Below, in pieces: positions 48,036 to 55,339 of a stretch of 64,000 nucleotides of DNA. This stretch comes from Arthrobacter sp. Soil736 (GTDB lineage Bacteria; Actinomycetota; Actinomycetes; Actinomycetales; Micrococcaceae), in assembly GCF_001428005.1 (NCBI RefSeq), contig NZ_LMSB01000013.1, positions 42,286 to 106,285 of the forward strand, read 5' to 3'. The translations under genes were made by a program, and so were the position numbers. Every line of letters starts with the position of its first letter. Position 1 is the first letter of the stretch. A model generated the notes under the pieces. It did no database searches and was not told the DNA's origin. It saw only the letters and a list, made by a program, of their open reading frames with translations.

Positions 48036-48088
48036 CATGCCCGCCGGAATTTTCTGGCCAATACGGGCAGCAGTGAGAGGATGGACTA

Positions 48089-49753
48089 ATGACTGCAACC
48101 CTTGTTGCCAAAGAACTTTCGGGCGGTCATGATCACCGCACCCTTTTCTCCAAGCTCTCCCTCACGGTTGCCCCCGGGGACGTTGTTGGCGTGGTCGGCG
48201 CCAACGGTGCCGGCAAATCCACGCTGCTCCGGCTGTTGGCCGGCGTGGACCAGCCGCAGCAGGGCAGTGTCAGCCTGGCCCCGGCCGATGCCTTCGTGGG
48301 CTGGCTTCCGCAGGAGCACGAGCGGATGGCCGGCGAAACCATCGCCGGGTACATCGCCCGGCGCACCGGCTCCGCCCAGGCAACCCAGGAGATGGAAGCC
48401 GCCGCCGAGGCACTGGGCGCGGGCGCCCCCGGCGCCGACGACGCCTATTCCCTCGCGTTTGACCGCTGGATGGCCTCCGGCGCCGCGGACCTGGACGAAC
48501 GCATACCGCCGGTCCTGGCCGATCTGGGCATGGACGTCGGCCCGGATGCTGAAATGACCGGGCTCTCCGGCGGCCAGGCGGCGCGTGTTGCGCTGGCGGC
48601 CCTGCTGCTGAGCCGCTTCGACATCGTGCTGCTGGATGAACCCACCAACGACCTTGACCTGGACGGGCTGGCCAGGCTGGAAGCCTTCGTCCAGGGTCTC
48701 CGCGGCGGCGCGGTGCTGGTCTCGCACGACCGCGAGTTCCTGGCCCGCTGCGTGACCACCATCGTGGAATTGGACCTCGCCCAGAATTCCGTGGCCGTAT
48801 ACGACGGCGGCTACGAGGCCTTCCTGGAGGAACGCGCCGTCGCCCGCCGGCACGCCCGCGAACGCTATGACGAATTCGCCGCCACCAAGGCGGACCTGGT
48901 GTCCCGGGCGAGGACCCAGCGTGAGTGGAGCTCCCAGGGCGTCCGGAACGCAATGAAGAAAAACCCGGACAACGACAAGATCCGCCGCGCTGCCAGCTCC
49001 GAATCGTCGGAAAAGCAGGCGCAGAAGGTGCGGCAGATGGAATCACGCATTGCCCAACTGGACGTCGTGGAGGAGCCCCGCAAGGAGTGGCAGCTGCAGT
49101 TCAGCATCGGCCAGGCCCCGCGGTCCAGTTCCGTGGTGGCGACGCTCCGCGACGCCGTCGTCCGGCAGGGGAGCTTCACCCTGGGGCCGGTGAACCTGCA
49201 GCTCAACGCCGGCGAGCGGATCGGCATCACCGGGCCCAACGGGGCCGGCAAGTCGACGCTGCTCCGGCTGCTGCTGGGCGTGCAGGAACCTGATTCCGGG
49301 GATGCGTCCCGGGGAGCGTCCGTGGCCGTCGGCGAGATCGACCAGGCCCGGGGGCTGCTGGCCGGCCACCTGAAACTCGCGGATGCGGTGGAGGCCGTGC
49401 TGGCGGATCAGACATCAGCGGAGGTCCGCACCCTGCTGGCCAAGTTCGGACTCAAGGCGGACCACACCGCCCGCACCGTGGACTCGCTGTCGCCCGGTGA
49501 GCGCACCCGCGCTGCCCTTGCCCTCCTGCAGGCCCGCGGCGTGAACCTCCTGGTGCTGGACGAACCCACCAACCACCTGGATCTGCCGGCGATCGAACAG
49601 CTGGAGGAAGCGCTGGAAAGCTATGAGGGCGCCCTGCTGCTGGTGACACACGACCGGCGGCTGCTGGAAAACGTCCGGCTCGACGTGCGCTGGAATGTGG
49701 ACGACGGCGTTGTCACCGAACTCATGACAGGCAAGATGGAGCAGAAACAATGA
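48089..49753 (+). CDS. ABC-F family ATPase (ribosome-associated)
   Basis: 554 residues with two ABC domains and no membrane part. Domain 1: Walker A VVGANGAGKSTLLR, signature LSGGQAARVAL, Walker B VLLDEPTNDLDLDG. Linker about 230-320 is charged and helical (ERAVARRHARERYDEF, then KADLVSRARTQREWSS), the P-site-tRNA-interaction motif. Domain 2: TGPNGAGKSTLLR, LSPGERTRAALALL, LLVLDEPTNHLDLPA. ABC-F proteins act on stalled or drug-bound ribosomes. The class here cannot be assigned to a resistance type by eye. ATG 48089 has GAGAGGA upstream. Stop overlaps the next gene's ATG. Confidence 0.93.
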   Translation: MTATLVAKELSGGHDHRTLFSKLSLTVAPGDVVGVVGANGAGKSTLLRLLAGVDQPQQGSVSLAPADAFVGWLPQEHERMAGETIAGYIARRTGSAQATQEMEAAAEALGAGAPGADDAYSLAFDRWMASGAADLDERIPPVLADLGMDVGPDAEMTGLSGGQAARVALAALLLSRFDIVLLDEPTNDLDLDGLARLEAFVQGLRGGAVLVSHDREFLARCVTTIVELDLAQNSVAVYDGGYEAFLEERAVARRHARERYDEFAATKADLVSRARTQREWSSQGVRNAMKKNPDNDKIRRAASSESSEKQAQKVRQMESRIAQLDVVEEPRKEWQLQFSIGQAPRSSSVVATLRDAVVRQGSFTLGPVNLQLNAGERIGITGPNGAGKSTLLRLLLGVQEPDSGDASRGASVAVGEIDQARGLLAGHLKLADAVEAVLADQTSAEVRTLLAKFGLKADHTARTVDSLSPGERTRAALALLQARGVNLLVLDEPTNHLDLPAIEQLEEALESYEGALLLVTHDRRLLENVRLDVRWNVDDGVVTELMTGKMEQKQ

Positions 49754-51693
49754 GCATGGATGGCGTGGCCTGGCGCTCGCTGTACAACATCACCCGGGCC
49801 AAGAGCGGCTCCAAGCCGTTTTCCAAGGAGACGCTGAAGCGGGTCCTCGGCTTTGCCAGGCCGCACCGCGGCAAGCTGATCGCATTCGTTACCGTGTCCA
49901 TCGCCATGGCCTTCCTTGCCGTGGCAACACCGGTGCTGGCCGGCCAGGTGGTCAACGCCATCGTTGCCCGGTCGGGCGCTGGCGAGGTGATCCGCCTCGC
50001 CGCGCTCATCGCCGGAGTTGCCGTGGCCGAGGCCGCGCTCGGCATGGTGAGCCGGTGGCTGTCCTCCACCATCGGCGAGGGCGTCATCGTGGACCTCCGC
50101 ACCAGGGTCTTCGACCATGTGCAGAAAATGCCGATTGCCTTCTTCACCCGGACCCGCACCGGGGCGCTCGTCAGCCGGCTCAACAACGACGTCATCGGCG
50201 CGCAGTCGGCGTTTGCCGGCACCCTGTCCGGCGTAGTCAGCAACGTCGTGGCCCTCGTGCTGACCCTCGTGGTCATGCTCAACACGTCGTGGCTGGTCAC
50301 CGTGCTGGCCATGGTCCTGCTGCCGATCTTCCTCATTCCCGCCCGGAGGATGGGCTCGCGGCTGGCCGACCTTCGCCGCGAGGCCGCCGAGCACAACGCC
50401 GCCATGGGCACCCAGATGACCGAGCGCTTTTCGGCACCCGGCGCCACACTGGTGAAGCTTTTCGGCCGCCCCGACGAGGAATCCCGCGAGTTCGCGGTGC
50501 GGGCCGGCCGTGTCCGGGACATCGGGGTCCGGACGGCGATGCTGCAATTCACCTTCGTGACGGCGCTGACGCTGGTTTCGGCGCTGGCGCTGGCGCTCGT
50601 CTACGGCCTCGGCGGCTGGCTGGCCATCGCGGGCCAGCTCGCGCCCGGCGACGTCGTGGTGCTGGCGCTGCTGCTCACCCGCCTCTACGCGCCGCTCACC
50701 GCGCTCTCCAACGCCCGGGTGGAGATCATGAGCGCCCTGGTCAGCTTCGAACGGGTGTTTGAGATCCTCGACCTCGAACCCCTCATCCAGGAAAAGCCGG
50801 ACGCCGTGGAGGTCCCGCCCGGCCCTGTCGCCGTGGAGTTCGACGACGTCAGGTTCGCCTACCCGTCCGCGGACAAGGTCTCCCTTGCCTCGCTGGAGGA
50901 GGTGGCCACGCTGGACACCCGCGGCGGCGAGGAGGTGCTGCACGGCATCAGCTTCCGGGTGGAACCGGGCCAGACCGTCGCCCTCGTGGGCTCGTCCGGT
51001 GCGGGCAAGTCCACCATCGCCCAGTTGCTCTCGCGGCTGTACGACGTCGACTCCGGCGCAGTGCGACTCGGCGGCCCGGTTTCCGGCGGCCCGGCTTCCG
51101 GTGGCATGGGGTCCGGCCGGGGCCTGGACGTCCGCGACCTCACGTTCGACTCCATGCGGGACACCCTCGGCATGGTCACGCAGGACGGGCACCTCTTCCA
51201 CGAATCGATCGCCTCCAACCTGCGGCTGGCCCGTCCCGAGGCCACCGAAGAGGACATGTGGGACGTGCTGCGCCAGGCCCGGCTCGAATACATGATCCGC
51301 TCGCTGCCGGACGGCCTGGACACCGTGGTGGGGGAGCGCGGCTACCGGCTTTCCGGCGGCGAACGCCAGAGGCTCACCATCGCCCGGCTGCTCATCGCCC
51401 AGCCGCGCGTGGTCATACTCGACGAAGCCACTGCGGCGCTGGACTCCACGAACGAAGCGGCCGTCCAGGCGGCGCTGGGCGCAGCGCTCGAGGGGCGCAC
51501 CGCCGTCGTGATTGCCCACCGGCTGTCCACGATCCGCGCCGCGGACGTGATCCTGGTGGTGGAGGACGGCTCGATCGTGGAGCGCGGCACGCACACCGAG
51601 CTTCTTGCCGCGGACGGGCGCTACGCCGAGCTGTACCGGACGCAGTTTGCCGAGGCAACCGCCGTGGCCGAGGAAGCCGTCCCGGAGCTTTAA
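49750..51693 (+). CDS. ABC exporter, fused membrane and ATP-binding domains
   Basis: 647 residues. Six-helix exporter domain (about 35-320; FARPHRGKLIAFVTVSIAMA, then KMPIAFFTRTRTGALVSRLN), then an ABC domain with Walker A VGSSGAGKSTIAQLL, Q-loop GMVTQDGHLFHESI, signature LSGGERQRL and Walker B VVILDEATAALDS. A Gly/Ser/Pro-rich insertion (GGPVSGGPASGGMGSGRG) follows Walker A by about 20 residues, and another insertion precedes Walker A. Homo- or heterodimeric multidrug/lipid exporter type; substrate unknown. ATG 49750 overlaps the ABC-F stop (ATGA), so both are translationally coupled. An ABC-F plus exporter pair suggests drug or stress response. Confidence 0.93.
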   Translation: MSMDGVAWRSLYNITRAKSGSKPFSKETLKRVLGFARPHRGKLIAFVTVSIAMAFLAVATPVLAGQVVNAIVARSGAGEVIRLAALIAGVAVAEAALGMVSRWLSSTIGEGVIVDLRTRVFDHVQKMPIAFFTRTRTGALVSRLNNDVIGAQSAFAGTLSGVVSNVVALVLTLVVMLNTSWLVTVLAMVLLPIFLIPARRMGSRLADLRREAAEHNAAMGTQMTERFSAPGATLVKLFGRPDEESREFAVRAGRVRDIGVRTAMLQFTFVTALTLVSALALALVYGLGGWLAIAGQLAPGDVVVLALLLTRLYAPLTALSNARVEIMSALVSFERVFEILDLEPLIQEKPDAVEVPPGPVAVEFDDVRFAYPSADKVSLASLEEVATLDTRGGEEVLHGISFRVEPGQTVALVGSSGAGKSTIAQLLSRLYDVDSGAVRLGGPVSGGPASGGMGSGRGLDVRDLTFDSMRDTLGMVTQDGHLFHESIASNLRLARPEATEEDMWDVLRQARLEYMIRSLPDGLDTVVGERGYRLSGGERQRLTIARLLIAQPRVVILDEATAALDSTNEAAVQAALGAALEGRTAVVIAHRLSTIRAADVILVVEDGSIVERGTHTELLAADGRYAELYRTQFAEATAVAEEAVPEL

Positions 51694-51756
51694 TCCTTTT
51701 CAGCCGCACCGAGGCGTGAGCTTTCGGCATTTAGATCAGATCAAAGCGCCGGGATC

Positions 51757-52176
51757 TCACGTCTCGATGTGCGCTGCCCCGCATGCTGCCAGCGCCGGAA
51801 GGATGTGGTCCGTGAGCAGCGGGGCGAGGTCGGCGGGCAGGTCCGCGTCCAGGTCCAGCCAGCGGATCTCCGCGATCTCGGCCGAGGGATGGGCCACCCA
51901 AGTCCCCGGTGCCGTGAAGACGGTCGCCTCGATTTCCGTGGCGGCCTCGTTGGCGGCTTCGGCCAGCCATACGCCCATGAGCGTCAGCTCACGCGGATCC
52001 ACGACGATCCCCACTTCCTCCTCGAGTTCCCGGGCGGCCGCTTGCACCGCGGTCTCGCCCGGTTCCGGCTTGCCGCCGGGGTGCATGAACTTGTCAGTGC
52101 CGCGTTTGCGGACGGTCAGGAGGCGGCCGGCGGGGTCATAGACGCAGACGGCGGAGACGATGATGCGCGGATTCAC
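51757..52176 (-). CDS. NUDIX hydrolase
   Basis: 139 residues with a complete Nudix box, GGKPEPGETAVQAAARELEE followed by EVGI, which binds Mg2+ and hydrolyses nucleoside diphosphate-linked compounds. Start GTG 52176 overlaps the TGA of the upstream DUF6314 gene (GTGA), so the two are coupled. The N-terminal IIVSAVCVYDPAGRLLTVRK and substrate loop KRGTDKFMHPGGK resemble 8-oxo-dGTP/ADP-ribose-type members; substrate not determinable. Confidence 0.93.
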   Translation of the reverse strand: MNPRIIVSAVCVYDPAGRLLTVRKRGTDKFMHPGGKPEPGETAVQAAARELEEEVGIVVDPRELTLMGVWLAEAANEAATEIEATVFTAPGTWVAHPSAEIAEIRWLDLDADLPADLAPLLTDHILPALAACGAAHIET

Positions 52177-52730
52177 GGGTTCGAGCCTAGCTGCTCCGTG
52201 TCCGGCCGCTCCGTGTCCGGCCGCTCTTGCGGGACAGCCGCCGCGGGAAGGCGCCGCAGCACGGATTCCAGCAGCAGGTCCTTGCGGGGCCCGGTGACGT
52301 CCCAGGCGTAGCTGAACTGGTCGGGGCCCGCGAGCGAATACGTGACGCGGTAGGTGTCGGGGTCGCACCAGTGCCGGTCCTGGCTGGCGTCCGCGGAGAA
52401 ACTCATCCGGTGGAACGGCCGGCCGTCGGGAAACTCCATGTCCATGGCGTCGGGGGAGTCCGTGGGCCTGAGCACGTAGTCGCGGGTGGCCGGGCCGGTG
52501 AAGGTTTCACCCTCCGCAGAAGGCCAGCGCACGGTGCCTTCCTCGTGGAAGCTCAGCACGCCGTCGTCGTCCGTTTCCGAAAAGGTGACGACGCCGGAAA
52601 AGGTTCCGCGGGTGCCGGCCGCACGGTCCACCATGGTCCGCTGCACGGACCAGCGGCCCCCACGGGCGGCCTCCGGCAGCGACGGGCCCAGCAGATAGCC
52701 GCGGAGACCGGAGCTGAGCCGCGCATTCAA
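52173..52730 (-). CDS. DUF6314 family protein
   Basis: 185 residues. The core fits DUF6314, a lipocalin-like fold: GRWSVQRTMVDRAAGTRGTF, SGVVTFSETDDDGVLSFHEE, YVLRPTDSPDAMDMEFPDGR, HRMSFSADASQDRHWCDPDT. Start is TTG 52730, the only usable codon; the gene begins one base after the tRNA-Arg gene and its likely ribosome site GAGGG is the 3' acceptor strand of that tRNA. C-terminus has a duplicated ERPDT unit. Coupled to NUDIX downstream. Function unknown. Confidence 0.8.
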   Translation of the reverse strand: MNARLSSGLRGYLLGPSLPEAARGGRWSVQRTMVDRAAGTRGTFSGVVTFSETDDDGVLSFHEEGTVRWPSAEGETFTGPATRDYVLRPTDSPDAMDMEFPDGRPFHRMSFSADASQDRHWCDPDTYRVTYSLAGPDQFSYAWDVTGPRKDLLLESVLRRLPAAAVPQERPDTERPDTEQLGSNP

Positions 52731-52731
52731 G

Positions 52732-52804
52732 TGCCCTCGATTGGAATCGAACCAACGACACCGGCTTTAGGAGAGCCGTGCTCTATCCACTGAGCTACGA
52801 GGGC
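52732..52804 (-). tRNA. tRNA-Arg (anticodon CCT)
   Basis: 73 bases with all arms: acceptor GCCCTCG/CGAGGGC, D-arm with AGCTCAGTGGATAGAGC, anticodon stem GGCTC/GAGCC-type with loop CTCCTAA (anticodon CCT reads AGG), T-loop GGTTCGATTCC. CCA is not encoded. No integrase or direct repeat is next to it, so no sign of element insertion. Confidence 0.97.
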
Positions 52805-52889
52805 GGGCGTCCGGCGCCGCCGGTATTAGCCGGCCCGTTCGAACACGATTACAAGCATACAAGGTGACGGCGCGTACTACGCTCTTGGC

Positions 52890-53675
52890 ATGGCCGCCGC
52901 AGCTCAAGCCCCGTCCGTCCGGGGCACATTCCTGCCTGACACCGCCTCGACCCGGCAGTACATCGGCGCGTGGGCGGTCCTCAGCGTGGTCCAGTATTTC
53001 GTGGCGGAAGCTGCCGTGATCGGGGCGTGGGCCGGCCCTGAGCGGTACAGCCGGCGGACCGGCCTCATCAGCGATCTGGGCGCCGTCAACTGCGGTGTTT
53101 TTGACGGACGCAACGTCTGCTCGCCCCTGCACCTCCTCATGAACGCGTCGTTCGTTGTCCAGGGCCTGGGGATGCTGCTGGGCGCGATTCTCCTGAGCTC
53201 CGCACTGTTGCGGATCGCCGCGAGGCCGGGCGTGCGGGTTGCGGTCACCCACGCCGGAGAGGTGCCGTGGCTGGCGGCGGTGGCCGCGCGGTTCCTCACC
53301 GGGGCTGCCGGTGCCGGAACGGTTACCGTGGGGCTGGTCCCGGAGGATGTGGGCTCGGGCTGGCATTACGCCGGAGCGGTCGTCTATTTCATCGCAGGAG
53401 CCCTCGCGCTTCTGCTGCTGGGCGGCGTGTGGCTGCGCCAGACGCCGCTGGGATGGTTCATCCTGGCCGCGGGAGGGGCGTCCACGGTGGCGCTCGTCAC
53501 GGCGGGCGCCACTGGACTGGACGTCCCGGAACCGGGCGCCCTGGAACGCCTCATTGGCTACCCCATCACCATCGGCCTGGCCGCCGCGGGCCTGGTGATC
53601 GCCCAGCGCGTCCGGCAGGAGCGCGTGGTGCGCAAGGCCCTGCGGGCGGCGCCTGCCGAAGGCAGCCCTGCCTAA
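52890..53675 (+). CDS. DUF998 family membrane protein
   Basis: 261 residues, about six to seven membrane helices. The family pattern is clear: SDLGAVNCGVFDGRNVCSPL followed by HLLMNASFVVQGL, and GSGWHYAGAVVYFIAG (the conserved His in the fourth helix). DUF998 proteins are polytopic and of unknown function. ATG 52890 is preceded by TACGCT-N6, a leaderless arrangement. It is 85 bases from and divergent to tRNA-Arg, convergent with the next gene. Confidence 0.87.
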   Translation: MAAAAQAPSVRGTFLPDTASTRQYIGAWAVLSVVQYFVAEAAVIGAWAGPERYSRRTGLISDLGAVNCGVFDGRNVCSPLHLLMNASFVVQGLGMLLGAILLSSALLRIAARPGVRVAVTHAGEVPWLAAVAARFLTGAAGAGTVTVGLVPEDVGSGWHYAGAVVYFIAGALALLLLGGVWLRQTPLGWFILAAGGASTVALVTAGATGLDVPEPGALERLIGYPITIGLAAAGLVIAQRVRQERVVRKALRAAPAEGSPA

Positions 53676-53691
53676 ACCTTCGTGGCCGTGC

Positions 53692-54327
53692 CTAGGCCGG
53701 CGCCGGCTGCTTCCGCGCCCGGCGCCCCAGGAATACGGACACGCCGCCGATCACCAGGCTCAGCACCAGCAGCACCCAGCCGGCAACCGTGAGGCCGGAG
53801 GCCAGGGCCACCGGCCCGGGGTCGAGGTCGACAGCAGCCACCATGGAGTCAACGGCCACATTGCCCCAGAGCCGGACTACGACGAACAGCAGCGGCACGC
53901 CCCACAGCGCCCAGCGGAGGGCTTTTTTCGCCACGTTCGTGCCGATCAGAAGCAGCCACGTGAAACCGAAGATCAGCGGGAACAGGGTGCCGGCAGTCTT
54001 GTGGATGTAGCTGAGCTGGCCGCGGGCGTCGCCGTCCATGGCCCGGCGGAGCTGCTCGACGTAGCCGGCATCGAAGCCGCCGATGAGGGAATCGGGCATG
54101 GGCAGGCCGCCGGAAAGCTGGGTGAGCTGGTTCAGCGTGAGCAGGTGGACGTACCAGAACAGGAACAGGCTGGCCACGACGCCGGCTATGACTATCAGGC
54201 TGCCGTTGTTCTGGGCCTTTTCCGGGGTGCGGGCCGTGGTGGGGTTGATCACCGGAGGCAGATGGTGCTGGGGAACAGCGGCCTTTGCGCCGTGCTTCTT
54301 GATCCGCTGTGCAGGTGTCTTGGCCAT
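53692..54327 (-). CDS. Four-helix membrane protein of unknown function
   Basis: 211 residues with a basic cytoplasmic start (AQRIKKHGAKAAVPQHHLPP), four membrane helices (about 43-66, 112-128, 136-154, 176-199) and a basic C-terminus. An outward loop (67-110) holds DSLIGGFDAGYVEQLRRAMD. I do not recognise the family. ATG 54327 is preceded by GATAAT-N6, an almost consensus -10 in leaderless position, divergent from a second leaderless gene. Confidence 0.7.
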   Translation of the reverse strand: MAKTPAQRIKKHGAKAAVPQHHLPPVINPTTARTPEKAQNNGSLIVIAGVVASLFLFWYVHLLTLNQLTQLSGGLPMPDSLIGGFDAGYVEQLRRAMDGDARGQLSYIHKTAGTLFPLIFGFTWLLLIGTNVAKKALRWALWGVPLLFVVVRLWGNVAVDSMVAAVDLDPGPVALASGLTVAGWVLLVLSLVIGGVSVFLGRRARKQPAPA

Positions 54328-54401
54328 GCGTCCATTATCGCCCGGCGGGAATCGACGGCGGGCATCGCCCTGAGGGCAGTCGCGCCGATAGGCTGGGGAC
54401 C

Positions 54402-55250
54402 GTGACCGAACTAGGAAGACACAAACTGGGTAAACACAGCGCCGCCAACCTGAGCCCCGAGCTCGACGATTTTGAGCTGGCGTCCGCGCTGGTCCGCGAG
54501 GCGGGAATGCTGGCCCTGATGATGCGGCAGGGGGGCCTCGACGCCAAGCGCAAAACGTCCGTCTCCGACGTCGTCACCGCCGCTGACCATGCCGCCGAGG
54601 CGTACGTGCTGGAACAGCTGCGCCGCTGCAGGCCGGACGACGGCGTCCTCGGCGAGGAAGGCGCCGCTGTCCACGGCAGCAGCGGCCGGACCTGGGTCAT
54701 CGATCCCGTGGACGGAACCTACAACTTCCTCCACGGTTCCACCTACTGGTGCTCCGCGATTGCCCTCAAGGACGAATCCGACGTGCTGCTGGGCGCCATC
54801 TTCCAGCCCGAGGAAGACAAGCTGTGGCTCGGCGGCACGGGCCGGGCCGCCACGCTCAACGGCGATCCCGTCACCACGTTCGCACCGGACGGGGCCAACC
54901 GCGGCGCCGACGAGCTTTCGCAGATCGGTGCCGCCACCTACATCCACCCCCGCTGGCTGGCGGATCCGATGTGCGCCATGCCCTGGCATGCCGCCGCCAG
55001 CTCGGCCGCCACGCTGCGCATGTTCGGGTCCGGCTCCTGCGACCTCGGGCGCGTGGCGGACGGTGAACTTGGCTGCTGGTTCCAGCACAGCTGCCCGGAA
55101 TGGGACTGGCTGCCCGGGAAGGCGATTGTCGTCGCCGCCGGCGGCGCCGCCGGAAGCGTTTACGTGAACGGGCTGGAGTGGTTCATGGCAGGGGGCGCGA
55201 CGGCGGTGCACCAGCTGCGTGCGGCCCTTGAGTCAGGGTCCGTGGACTAG
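54402..55250 (+). CDS. Inositol monophosphatase family protein (possibly histidinol-phosphatase)
   Basis: 282 residues. Metal-site motifs of the IMPase fold: VLGEEGA (first Glu pair), WVIDPVDGTYNFLHG (DPxDGT) and the C-terminal WDWLPGKAIVVAAGG. The family includes inositol-1-phosphatase, fructose-1,6-bisphosphatase and actinobacterial HisN; which applies here cannot be told. GTG 54402 is preceded by TAGGCT-N7, so leaderless. Located just before the UvrD/PcrA helicase. Confidence 0.9.
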   Translation: MTELGRHKLGKHSAANLSPELDDFELASALVREAGMLALMMRQGGLDAKRKTSVSDVVTAADHAAEAYVLEQLRRCRPDDGVLGEEGAAVHGSSGRTWVIDPVDGTYNFLHGSTYWCSAIALKDESDVLLGAIFQPEEDKLWLGGTGRAATLNGDPVTTFAPDGANRGADELSQIGAATYIHPRWLADPMCAMPWHAAASSAATLRMFGSGSCDLGRVADGELGCWFQHSCPEWDWLPGKAIVVAAGGAAGSVYVNGLEWFMAGGATAVHQLRAALESGSVD

Positions 55251-55339
55251 CCCGCTGCGCGGTCTCCAGGGGTAGCGCAGGGGCGTCATCCACAGGGCGG
55301 ACTGCAGTGTCAGCCCCACCGCCTAGACTTGTAGTCACC

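Noticed and set aside
52732..52804. tRNA-Arg as an integration site of a mobile element
   Set aside because: No integrase, no duplicated tRNA 3' end and no foreign genes beside it.
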